Shown piece after piece: positions 1 to 6,536 of a DNA stretch of 11,979 nt. The translations under genes and the position numbers were made by a program. This DNA is from Microcaldota archaeon. Lineage in GTDB: Archaea; Micrarchaeota; Micrarchaeia; Anstonellales; Bilamarchaeaceae. Under the pieces are notes generated by a model. That model had not been told where the DNA came from, searched no databases, and saw only the letters and a program-made list of their open reading frames with translations. Position 1 is the stretch's first letter, and each line of letters starts with the position of its first letter. Location: assembly GCA_020726005.1 (NCBI GenBank), contig DYTL01000018.1, forward strand, positions 1-11,979, given 5' to 3'.

Positions 1-39
1 ATAGAGAACTTAAATCGGATTTAAAGTTGTGAATTCACG

Positions 40-1344
40 TTATGGCTTAATGCGCTGTTTGTCGCGCGGAAACATTATTGCTTCGCGTATATTATCTAAA
101 TTACAAACAGCCATTGTGGTTCTATCCAATCCAATACTCCAGCCTGCGTGTGGAGGCGCACCGAATTTAAATGCATCAATATAAGATTTGAAATTCTCTT
201 GTTCCATTCCTCGCGCAGTAATTTGTTTTCCAAGTAACTCTGGAATATGAATTCGCTGCGCTCCTGAAGCAATTTCCATTCCATTATAGATCAAATCGTA
301 TGCTCTACATATTTTTGGGTTATCCTCATAAGGCATGGAATAAAATGCTCTGACTGCAGTAGGATAATCTTTAACTATTACCATTTTGTTTTTCACTATT
401 TCGCAGATTTTTGTTTCATGTTCACGCGAAAAATCTTCACCCCATCTTATCTTTTCATTATTAATTAAAAGTGTTTCAACAATATCAGAATAATTATATA
501 CCTCAATTTTATTTGGAACTTTCAATTCTCTTTTGAGTATTTTCAAATCCGCACAATTTTTTTCTTTAATATACCTAAGCATGTGTAAAAATACTTCAGA
601 AAGCAGAGCTATGGCATCATTATCATTTGCGAATGCAATTTCTATATCCATCTGATGAATTTCATTTATGTGAAATGGGCCTTCATGCTTTTCTGCTCTA
701 AAAACAGGCGTAGTCATGAAAACACGCTCCATTCCGCCAATTACCGCAAGTTGTTTGTAAAACTGCGGGCTTTGCGCTAAAAATGCAGGTTTATCAAAAT
801 AATCAATTTTGAATAATTGCGCGCCTCCTTCAGTTGAAGAACCAACTATTGAAGCAGGATTTATTTCCTTAAAATTAAGCGCAATAACTGCTTCTCTAAA
901 TCCGGTTTCAAGCGATGCGCGAATATTGAAAATTGCGCGAGTTTTTTCCCTTCGTAAATCTAATGATATATTATCCAATCTTATATTAAGATTAGGTTCA
1001 TCTTTTTGTGATGGATAAAACGGAAGCGATTCGTAAATCTTTCCAAGTATTTTTATATTTTCTGCTTCTATTTCTATTCCATTTGGTGCGCGAGTATCTT
1101 TTTTTACTTTTCCGCGAATTTGTATTGCACTCTCTTTTTCTAATCTTTCTTCTGATTTAGAGAGTTTAATTTGAATTTTACCGCTTTCATCTCGCAATGT
1201 TAGAAAAATAAGTGCGCCCATTTCTCTTATAGAATGCACCCAACCCGCAATAAGGATATTTCTTCCTTCATCCTTTTCAGAAATCGCGCTTATATTTGTT
1301 TCCTTCATTGAATTAGATGAAGCGAGTTTTTCACCTTCGTGCAT
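40..1344 (-). CDS. aspS: Aspartyl-tRNA synthetase, archaeal type, probably non-discriminating
   Basis: Class II synthetase that charges tRNA(Asp) with Asp in the cytoplasm. Its 434 aa match the short archaeal/eukaryotic form and lack the insertion domain of the ~590-aa bacterial enzyme. The N-terminal OB-fold anticodon domain covers about residues 28-105. The catalytic domain follows, with motif 2 at FRAEKHEG (Arg216) and motif 3 at GLDR (Arg408) near the C-terminus, which ends IMFPRDKQRIKP. His37 (in GWVH) and Pro87 (in RAPNG) align with Trp26 and Lys85 of the discriminating Thermococcus kodakarensis enzyme; non-discriminating enzymes carry His and Pro there. By inference it also makes Asp-tRNA(Asn) for an amidotransferase. 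Two starts are possible: ATG at 1344, with a weak AAGGA just upstream, or Met13 (1308), where homology to archaeal AspRS begins. The gene has its own promoter candidate and lies downstream of a degraded frame. Confidence 0.95.
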   Translation of the reverse strand: MHEGEKLASSNSMKETNISAISEKDEGRNILIAGWVHSIREMGALIFLTLRDESGKIQIKLSKSEERLEKESAIQIRGKVKKDTRAPNGIEIEAENIKILGKIYESLPFYPSQKDEPNLNIRLDNISLDLRREKTRAIFNIRASLETGFREAVIALNFKEINPASIVGSSTEGGAQLFKIDYFDKPAFLAQSPQFYKQLAVIGGMERVFMTTPVFRAEKHEGPFHINEIHQMDIEIAFANDNDAIALLSEVFLHMLRYIKEKNCADLKILKRELKVPNKIEVYNYSDIVETLLINNEKIRWGEDFSREHETKICEIVKNKMVIVKDYPTAVRAFYSMPYEDNPKICRAYDLIYNGMEIASGAQRIHIPELLGKQITARGMEQENFKSYIDAFKFGAPPHAGWSIGLDRTTMAVCNLDNIREAIMFPRDKQRIKP

Positions 1345-1392
1345 TTGTTTCCTTACTGAATCAAAACATAAATCATTAGAAATAGTTCCACC

Positions 1393-1398
1393 TTTAAA
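1393..1398 (-). promoter_or_regulatory. Candidate TATA box for aspS
   Basis: TTTAAA in ATTATTTAAAGGTGG on the minus strand. Its centre is about 51 nt upstream of the ATG at 1344. A start site about 26 nt downstream of the box, near 1369, would leave a leader of about 25 nt that contains AAGGA. TTTAAA is common by chance in AT-rich DNA, so this rests on position only. Confidence 0.35.
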
Positions 1399-1417
1399 TA
1401 ATTCGCACTAAATCTTT

Positions 1418-1830
1418 TTAAAGCATCAATTTCGGGTGTAACAATCTAAAATTCTCTGTCTCGTGTATTTTGTCTTTAAGACGTGCTAAGGGAATAGATA
1501 TATTTTCCTAAATTCCCAAAGTTTTAGGTACTATAATTTCAAGTATTTCAATAATATCTTTCTGTCTTCTTGTTAATTCGCCAATTACAATCTCCTTTTC
1601 ATATACTTTACATTTTAGATTTCGCATATTTACTAACACTTCTTCAACTGTATAATCTACCTCTTTTTGTTTGATAAATAAACCTCGTTCGCCATATCTT
1701 ACTGCATATTTTGGGATTCAATACCTCTCTAACATTGGCGTTATCAATTCCTTAAAAAGAGTTCTTCCAGCAGAAATATACACTACCTGTGATGTAACTC
1801 CTAATGTAATTCGTTTTATGGTACCACCAT
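1418..1830 (-). pseudogene. Interrupted reading frame, probable decayed gene of unknown family
   Basis: One minus-strand frame stays protein-like across most of the 518-nt gap between tktC and aspS, but is broken by TGA (1718-1720) and TAG (1508-1510) before ending at TAA (1418-1420). It reads GGTIKRITLGVTSQVVYISAG, then a segment ending PMLERY before the TGA. The stretch after the TGA begins IPKYAVRYGERGLFI and includes GELTRRQKDIIEILEIIVP, ending KTLGI at the TAG. The last part begins ENISIPLARLKDKIHE. There is no in-frame ATG near the start. An ATG at 1830 gives MVVP and then a stop, but a +1 shift would join it to the frame. Two stops plus a shift suggest loss of function. I do not recognise the family. 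Chance openness in AT-rich DNA is the main alternative, but the mixed-charge, regular composition argues for former coding. Confidence 0.5.
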
Positions 1831-1862
1831 AAATAAGTATAATTGAAATTAAATAATTCGGT

Positions 1863-2837
1863 TTAATTTTTTAGATTAGTATACCAAGATTTTACTACAT
1901 CGTAAATTCCTTGTGCATCTAATTTATATTTTTTCATAAGTTCAAGCGCTTCACCGGATTCTGTAAATGTATCATAGATTCCATGTCTCTTAAGCGGAAT
2001 ACACCCTGATTCAGTTAGCACTTCTGCAATCGCACTTCCTAATCCTCCATTTATTTGATGCTCTTCTACACTTACTGCGCATCCGCATTTTTTTGTATAT
2101 TTTATAATCGTCTTATTATCCAAAGGTTTTATCGTATGCACATTTATCACTGCCGCACTTATTCCATCTTTTTCAAGTAGTTCAGCAGCCTTGAGAGATT
2201 GGTAAACACAAATACCACATGCAAAAATTATAATATCCATCCCATCGCGCAAAACATTCGCCTTTCCAATTTCAAAAGGGGTTTTTTCTGTAGTAAAAAT
2301 AGGTAATTTTTCTCTTCCAGTGCGAATGTAAACAGGACAGTTTAGGGAGTGTGCTGCAACGGTTGCTTTTTTTGCTTCTTCAGTATCAGCTGGAACAAGT
2401 ACAACCATATTCGGAAGCGTACGCATCATCGCAATATCTTCAAGCATTTGATGCGAAGCTCCATCCGGTCCTACGGTAATTCCAGTGTGCGATGCGTGCA
2501 CAATTACCTTTACATTATTATAGCATATTGAAACCCTTATCTGGTCAAAATTCCTTCCTGGATTAAAAGCTCCAAAGGCTGAAATTACTGCTGTTTTTCC
2601 GCATGCTGCAATTCCAGCTGCAACACTTGCCATGTTCTGCTCGGCAATTCCTACTTGCACAAATCTTTTCGGAAATTTTTCTGCGAACCAATGAACCCGA
2701 GTTGATTCAGCAACATCAGCAGTAAGAACCCATAAATTAGAATCTTGCTCGCCAAGTGCTAACAAAGATTTTCCGAACCCATCACGCAGCGAGCCTAGTT
2801 TTCCATTTAAATTAAGATACATTTCCGGAATAAGCAT
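1863..2837 (-). CDS. Transketolase, C-terminal subunit
   Basis: Second half of a split transketolase, 324 aa. It carries the pyrimidine-binding (Pyr) domain of the thiamine diphosphate fold and the C-terminal transketolase domain, and should pair with the N-terminal subunit encoded just upstream to move two-carbon units between sugar phosphates. Visible signatures are GIAEQNM with the catalytic Glu66, the conserved TGITVGPDGASHQ block (118-130) followed by LEDIAMMRTLPNM, and PADTEEAK (149-156). The C-terminal domain runs from about residue 190 and includes the VNVHTIKPLD-like segment and EEHQINGGLGSA. Its length fits archaeal split subunits. The ATG start lies 4 nt after the partner's stop and is preceded by a good Shine-Dalgarno sequence, so the two should be made in matched amounts. 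It could otherwise be a related split dehydrogenase or DXPS subunit, but the Pyr-domain motifs are transketolase-like. Confidence 0.94.
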   Translation of the reverse strand: MLIPEMYLNLNGKLGSLRDGFGKSLLALGEQDSNLWVLTADVAESTRVHWFAEKFPKRFVQVGIAEQNMASVAAGIAACGKTAVISAFGAFNPGRNFDQIRVSICYNNVKVIVHASHTGITVGPDGASHQMLEDIAMMRTLPNMVVLVPADTEEAKKATVAAHSLNCPVYIRTGREKLPIFTTEKTPFEIGKANVLRDGMDIIIFACGICVYQSLKAAELLEKDGISAAVINVHTIKPLDNKTIIKYTKKCGCAVSVEEHQINGGLGSAIAEVLTESGCIPLKRHGIYDTFTESGEALELMKKYKLDAQGIYDVVKSWYTNLKN

Positions 2838-2841
2838 AAAC

Positions 2842-3729
2842 TCAAACCTCGTTTTCTATTTCTTTTTTGGATTCAAGAAGAATTTCCATTGCTTTTTCTG
2901 CCTCTTCTTTACTAGGTGTTTTTCCATGCCATTCAGTCAAGAATTCCATAAAAGGTATTCCCCTCCCCGGAATTGTGTGCATGATAATCATTGTAGGTTT
3001 TTCATAAACCGCTTTACTTTCTTCACACGCATCTATTATTTTCTGAATATTATGCCCATCAATCTGAATTATATGCCATCCAAACGCTTTATACTTATCC
3101 ACGATTGGTTCAAGCGGCATTATTTCTTCTGTGAATCCGTCTATCTGTATATTATTTCTATCCATTATTACAGTCAGGTTTCCAAGTTTATATTTTGCAG
3201 CTAACATTACTGCTTCCCAATTTTGTCCTTCTTGTTGTTCGCCATCACTAACTATACAATATACTCGCCATTTCTTTTTTTCAGATTTGGAAACTATCGC
3301 CATTCCAACTGCTTGAGAAAGCCCTTGCGCAAGCGGACCTGAAGAAGTTTCTATTCCTGGAAGCGCGCCTTTGTGTGGGTGTCCTTGAAGCGCCGAACCA
3401 AGTTTTCTAAGCGTCATGAGTTCTGTTTTTGGAAAATAACCTACATTTGCTAATGTTGCATATAAAACCGGACAAACATGTCCATTAGAAAGAATTAATC
3501 TATCTCGTCCTTCCCATTGCGGATTATTCGGATCATGATATATAATATTAAAATAAAGCGCAGTGAAAATGTCTGCAAGACCAAGCGAACCCGCAGAATG
3601 TCCACTCTTTGCTTCATGAAGCATTTTAATTACATCTTGTCTTATTGTATTCGCAATAAGATTTAATTGCTTTAATTTTGTAATTTTAGTGTGCATACAT
3701 ATCAACATTTTTTCGTATATTTTTTCCAA
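2842..3729 (-). CDS. Transketolase, N-terminal subunit
   Basis: First half of split transketolase, 295 aa, carrying the pyrophosphate-binding domain. Visible are SGHSAG (His44), RDRLILSNGH (His83), GHPHKG (117-121), and the thiamine diphosphate/Mg motif starting SDGEQQEGQ (161-169) and reaching NN at 192-193 in DRNNIQIDG. The usual GDG is SDG here. The C-terminal part HTIPGRGIPFME, then WHGKTPS, is typical. The longest frame starts at TTG (3729); ATG codons at Met8 (3708) and Met12 are alternatives. The family core, beginning near the residue-30 IRQDVIKML segment, is intact from any of them. The gene lies 26 nt after the PPC gene and 4 nt before its partner, with a ribulose-phosphate epimerase-like gene further upstream, which points to non-oxidative pentose phosphate metabolism. 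Confidence 0.94.
   Translation of the reverse strand: MEKIYEKMLICMHTKITKLKQLNLIANTIRQDVIKMLHEAKSGHSAGSLGLADIFTALYFNIIYHDPNNPQWEGRDRLILSNGHVCPVLYATLANVGYFPKTELMTLRKLGSALQGHPHKGALPGIETSSGPLAQGLSQAVGMAIVSKSEKKKWRVYCIVSDGEQQEGQNWEAVMLAAKYKLGNLTVIMDRNNIQIDGFTEEIMPLEPIVDKYKAFGWHIIQIDGHNIQKIIDACEESKAVYEKPTMIIMHTIPGRGIPFMEFLTEWHGKTPSKEEAEKAMEILLESKKEIENEV
2846..2850 (-). promoter_or_regulatory. Shine-Dalgarno site of the transketolase C-terminal subunit
   Basis: GAGGT on the minus strand sits inside the last codons of the N-terminal subunit gene, 8 nt before the ATG at 2837. It is the clearest ribosome binding site in the window and supports translation of the second subunit from the shared mRNA. 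Confidence 0.6.
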
Positions 3730-3755
3730 AGCAAAATTAAATTTATCCTTTCCAA

Positions 3756-4310
3756 CTAAACTTTGATTGTAAACATTTTTATTTTTTTATTAAACTCGCG
3801 TTTAAATTCACTTGTTTCAAAAATAAAAAACTCGCCTGTTAGTGAAATTATACCTTTCACAAGATGTCCGCCAATTGTGGAACCATCACTCAAACTAAAA
3901 GCACCGTGCAAATGGACAAATGGGTTCCTTTGTTTTAAAGAAATGTTGCCTATCGCACACGAAATCTCAATCGGTCCGAAATAATCTTTTTGAATAGGTT
4001 TGACTGGACCTTCACAGGTGCGCGGAAGCTTTGGGATTAACCCCAAAGAAAGTGCACCTCTTTTTGAAGAGAGAGAACCTTCACCTAAAACTATATTATC
4101 GGAAGCCACGTGCTTTAGCCCATGGAGGTTCACCTTTTCAGTGGAGACGCCAGTAATAAGTGTGCAAGAACTAATTGCACCAATTCCCCAGACAATTCCA
4201 GAGCGGATTTTGTGTTCTAAGCATGCATGTTCCAAGCTAGTAATAATCTCATCGCCCTTGTCAATCCTAACAAGAATGTTCCTTTTTACGGAAAATTCTT
4301 TACTTTTCAT
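3756..4310 (-). CDS. PPC/DUF296-domain protein with a central insertion
   Basis: 184-aa protein with the PPC (DUF296) fold. The diagnostic C-terminal block is clear: IEISCAIGNIS (114-124), FVHLHGAFSLSDGSTIGGHL (131-150), then GEFFIFET. His133, His135 and His149 are the three conserved His that bind metal in some family members. The N-terminal part, with LVRIDKGDEI and SGIVWGIGAISS, fits the first strands. Between about residues 55 and 110 there is roughly 40 residues more than in a usual ~140-aa PPC protein, rich in Gly, Lys and Pro. PPC proteins occur with AT-hooks in plants and as stand-alone proteins of poorly known function in prokaryotes; no AT-hook is visible. The ATG overlaps the flavodoxin-like gene's stop (ATGA). 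Function unknown; its position suggests a link to sugar-phosphate metabolism, but that is inference. Confidence 0.85.
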   Translation of the reverse strand: MKSKEFSVKRNILVRIDKGDEIITSLEHACLEHKIRSGIVWGIGAISSCTLITGVSTEKVNLHGLKHVASDNIVLGEGSLSSKRGALSLGLIPKLPRTCEGPVKPIQKDYFGPIEISCAIGNISLKQRNPFVHLHGAFSLSDGSTIGGHLVKGIISLTGEFFIFETSEFKREFNKKIKMFTIKV

Positions 4311-4789
4311 TTTTTTTCCCTTATTTTTTCATTAATAATTTTTCCAAATATTTTTACTTTTCTTTCTTCACTTCCAAAGCGAAACCTAAATTTTTCTTCT
4401 GCAATAATTTCGGCTCCTTTTTCTTTTAAAGCAGTTTTTATTTTTTCAATTCCATTTCCAACAACGTTCATGTATGTTGTAAATAAAACAATTTTTTTTC
4501 CTTCAAAAGTTCCTTGTTTTATAAAGGTGTTAATGGTAGGAGCTGGCCCCCAATACCAGATAGGTGTGCCTATACATATTAAGGCATATTTACTCAAATC
4601 AGGTAACTGTTTTATCTCACTTTCTTTTTTGCCTAATGCTCCAAAAAAATATGCGCTTATTAATCCACCTGCTTTTTTCTCTTCAATTCTAAATAATTCG
4701 GCCTTTAACTCTTTAGCAAGAAGCTTTGCAATTTTTTCAGTATTTCCTGTTTTTGAGTAATAAACAATTAGAGTCTCCATATTTTTCAT
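4307..4789 (-). CDS. Flavodoxin-like FMN-binding protein
   Basis: Small soluble flavoprotein, 160 aa, with the flavodoxin fold. The FMN phosphate-binding loop is SKTGNT (12-17) after the first strand TLIVYY. The second flavin loop is GTPIWYWGPAP (74-84), with aromatic residues placed to stack on the isoalloxazine ring. KKIVLFTTYMNVVG is the next strand and loop. Length and motifs match short flavodoxins or the flavodoxin domain of NADPH quinone/FMN reductases. It probably carries electrons or reduces a small substrate; the partner is not evident. The gene overlaps the epimerase-like gene upstream and the PPC gene downstream by ATGA on both sides, so the three are very likely co-translated. 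Met4 (4780) is an equally good start, since many homologues begin right at the first strand. Confidence 0.86.
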   Translation of the reverse strand: MKNMETLIVYYSKTGNTEKIAKLLAKELKAELFRIEEKKAGGLISAYFFGALGKKESEIKQLPDLSKYALICIGTPIWYWGPAPTINTFIKQGTFEGKKIVLFTTYMNVVGNGIEKIKTALKEKGAEIIAEEKFRFRFGSEERKVKIFGKIINEKIREKK

Positions 4790-5463
4790 CTCGTATTTTC
4801 TAATTGCTCTATTGCTTTTTTTATATTTTTTGAATTAAATATTGCACTTGCCGCAGCGATTTTGTTCGCACCTGCTTTTATTGCACTCCGTACGGTTTTA
4901 TTTGTTATTCCACCGTCAACTCCAATATCCAAATCAGGAAAATTTTTTCTTAAAATTGATATCTTCTTTTCAACCTTTTTAATATATGCTTGCCCAGAGA
5001 AACCAGGATGTACAGACATTATTAAAACTTTCTCCACGTCTTTAATATATGGAAGGATTTTTTTTAGCTGAGTTTCTGGGTTTATTGCTAAACCAAGTTT
5101 TCCGCGTGCATTTTTAATTTCTTTTTTTATTTCATCCCAATTTCTATTTATCGTTTCTATATGAACAATATGAAAGCATTTCCTTTTTGTTTTGTGTATC
5201 CACTTTTCAGGATTTTGTACCATCCAGTGGAATTCATATTTTACATCTCGTGGGAGTTTTTGTAATTCTTTAATCCCTACAGTAAAATTTGGAACAAATT
5301 TATTATCCATTACATCTATATGTACAATTTTTACATAAGATTTTACTTTTTCTACATATTTAATAAGAGCTTCTTTTGTTTTCACTAAAACAGCAGGGAT
5401 TATTTCTATTTTTTTAACTTTCAATTTAGAAAAAAGGTTATTAATAGTGCTCACAAATCCCAA
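4786..5463 (-). CDS. rpe: Ribulose-phosphate 3-epimerase family protein
   Basis: TIM-barrel sugar-phosphate epimerase, 225 aa, expected to interconvert ribulose-5-phosphate and xylulose-5-phosphate. All four metal/acid-base residues of the family can be placed: His48 and Asp50 in VHIDVMD, His79 in FHWMV, Asp183 in GVDGGI. The MSVHPGFSGQAYI block (149-161) matches the MTVNPGFGGQ loop. Differences are PAVL where PSIL is usual (Ser to Ala24) and AAASAIF where GGS/AGS is usual in the phosphate loop. The epimerase call is therefore good, the exact substrate less sure. No early ATG exists. The longest frame starts at TTG (5463); GTG at Val4 (5454), with AGG upstream, or TTG at Leu14 would also keep the core, which begins at IEIIPAVL. 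It is first gene of the flavodoxin/PPC/transketolase cluster, which supports the pentose phosphate role. Confidence 0.85.
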   Translation of the reverse strand: MGFVSTINNLFSKLKVKKIEIIPAVLVKTKEALIKYVEKVKSYVKIVHIDVMDNKFVPNFTVGIKELQKLPRDVKYEFHWMVQNPEKWIHKTKRKCFHIVHIETINRNWDEIKKEIKNARGKLGLAINPETQLKKILPYIKDVEKVLIMSVHPGFSGQAYIKKVEKKISILRKNFPDLDIGVDGGITNKTVRSAIKAGANKIAAASAIFNSKNIKKAIEQLENTR

Positions 5464-5495
5464 CCTAATTCGTTAGTTGTTACTTTTTTATTATA

Positions 5496-5501
5496 CTTAA
5501 A
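5496..5501 (-). promoter_or_regulatory. Candidate TATA box for the rpe-flavodoxin-PPC-transketolase unit
   Basis: TTTAAG within AAATTTAAGTATAATAAA on the minus strand, 33-38 nt upstream of the TTG at 5463. The predicted start near 5473 leaves a leader of 10-20 nt, depending on the start codon. The 5464-5550 gap is so AT-rich that other TATA matches exist, for example around 5508-5513. Confidence 0.3.
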
Positions 5502-5550
5502 TTTGTATTTTAATATAACTACTATAATATATTATGATAAGTTACATAGG

Positions 5551-5886
5551 CTAATCGCTTATATATTCCTTTAGCGTGTCGCTTTTACATTTGCCATGAG
5601 TTATTTGCGTACTATACATTATCCTCTTTCCTTTAGCATCATACTGATTAAGTATACCGTTAATTGTATCTTTCACGCCGTCACATAATTGCGTTGTTCT
5701 CATTGGAACTGTTGATGGAGTTCTTGAAATTTTTCTTTCGTTTTCGTCTATTTTTACATTCTTATCTAGATGTTTTAGATTCTGCGTTCCATCCAGTTTT
5801 GTCATGAGATAATAAGCGTCTAAATGGTTCTTTAAATTTAGTAGTAGCAACCTTCTTTTTCTCATGATCAACTTTTTTTCAACCAC
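5551..5886 (-). CDS. Hypothetical basic protein, unrecognised
   Basis: Possible 111-aa protein lying between leuD (45 nt upstream) and rpe (88 nt downstream). It is rich in Lys and Arg, especially near the N-terminus (MRKRR, residues 8-12), followed by the hydrophobic run LLLLNLKNH and a middle of mixed charge; it has two Cys (68 and 100) and no recognised motif or convincing membrane segment. The start would be GTG (5886), preceded by GGAG at 5895-5898 with 8-nt spacing; ATG at Met8 (5865) is the alternative. TTTAAA at 5918-5923 could be a promoter. I do not recognise the family. It could be a lineage-specific small protein or a chance open frame. The well-spaced ribosome site favours a real gene. 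Confidence 0.45.
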   Translation of the reverse strand: MVEKKLIMRKRRLLLLNLKNHLDAYYLMTKLDGTQNLKHLDKNVKIDENERKISRTPSTVPMRTTQLCDGVKDTINGILNQYDAKGKRIMYSTQITHGKCKSDTLKEYISD

Positions 5887-5894
5887 TATCTTAT

Positions 5895-5923
5895 CTCCAA
5901 TCTATACACACAAAAGATTTAAA
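5895..5923 (-). promoter_or_regulatory. Promoter/RBS candidate region of the 111-aa gene
   Basis: The minus strand has TTTTAAATC (TTTAAA at 5918-5923) and then GGAG (5895-5898), 8 nt before the GTG at 5886. A TATA box here would place the start near 5894, too close for the GGAG to be within a normal leader. Either the mRNA starts a little earlier or reads through from leuD, or only one of the two elements is real. Confidence 0.3.
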
Positions 5924-5930
5924 ACTGTAT

Positions 5931-6536
5931 CTATCTCACAAAACCATTCAAATACGAAATACTTTTGATCTTTTCTTTCACAATATCTACATTCGTACGC
6001 ATAAGTTCAGTAATATTCCATGTTCCATTAATAAAACTCAAACGCATTGCATCTGGTATTTCAAAATCAACGCGTTCGTTTCCAAAACTAATTTTTTTCG
6101 TTTCAAGCGAAATATTTACTTTTATTTGCGAATTATCCTGCACGAATTTCATTAATTTCGCAACACTATTCGCATTAACTATTACGCATGGAATTCCAAG
6201 CTTTGTGCAATTTTCAGCGAATATATGCGAGAATGATTCGCCTATTATTGCGTTTATTCCAAATCGTTTTATTCCTTGTACCGCGTGTTCGCGCGAAGAA
6301 CCGCATCCAAAATTTTTATTTACTATAAGTATGTTCGCACCAGCAAATTTTTTATCATTAAATTGATGTTTTTTTTCCTTTCCATTTTTATCAAACCGTT
6401 CATCAAAAAATACGTATTTATCCATATCGTTGAATGTTATTTCTTTTAAGTAGCGCGCGGGCATTATCCTATCTGTATTTATATTATCTCCAGTCAAAGG
6501 AATCGCGGTTCCGATTATAGTTTTTATTTCAATCAT
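5931..6536 (-). CDS. leuD: 3-isopropylmalate dehydratase small subunit, bacterial type
   Basis: Swivelling domain subunit of isopropylmalate isomerase, which with LeuC converts 2-isopropylmalate to 3-isopropylmalate in leucine synthesis. Visible motifs are DNINTDRIMPARYL (17-30), NFGCGSSREHA (75-85), which supplies the substrate-gripping Ser/Arg loop, and the following GIKRFGINAIIGESFSHIF. At 201 aa it has the length of bacterial LeuD (E. coli 201) rather than the ~165-aa archaeal/HACN-type subunit. The segment FFDERFDKNGKEKK (43-56) is also typical of the longer bacterial form. Its ATG overlaps the end of leuC by 8 nt, and AAGGGA lies upstream, so translation is probably coupled. It is the last gene of the ilv-leu operon. 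The same enzyme can also act on citramalate in isoleucine synthesis. Confidence 0.97.
   Translation of the reverse strand: MIEIKTIIGTAIPLTGDNINTDRIMPARYLKEITFNDMDKYVFFDERFDKNGKEKKHQFNDKKFAGANILIVNKNFGCGSSREHAVQGIKRFGINAIIGESFSHIFAENCTKLGIPCVIVNANSVAKLMKFVQDNSQIKVNISLETKKISFGNERVDFEIPDAMRLSFINGTWNITELMRTNVDIVKEKIKSISYLNGFVR

Noticed and set aside
7..28. Near-palindrome AACTTAAATC/GATTTAAAGTT downstream of aspS
   Set aside because: Loop too short for a stable hairpin, arms almost all A/T, and no T-run follows on the minus strand. Not supportable as a terminator.
1508..1720. Selenocysteine or pyrrolysine recoding of the TGA and TAG in the interrupted frame
   Set aside because: Needing both recoding systems, plus a missing start, is far less likely than a decayed gene. 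I saw no SECIS-like hairpin beside the TGA.
1345..1862. tRNA or other structured RNA in the 518-nt gap
   Set aside because: No acceptor/T-arm pattern such as GGTTCRANNCC was visible on either strand. A broken coding frame explains most of it.
3763..4760. Three overlapping plus-strand open frames (about 73, 111 and 177 codons)
   Set aside because: They lie antisense to the PPC and flavodoxin-like genes, which carry clear motifs. Their translations are rich in Phe, Ser, Ile and Pro, as expected from the complement of Lys/Glu-rich AT-biased genes.
5524..5535. Perfect 12-bp AT palindrome ATAATATATTAT
   Set aside because: Composed only of A and T in a very AT-rich gap, so expected by chance; no second copy seen to suggest an operator.
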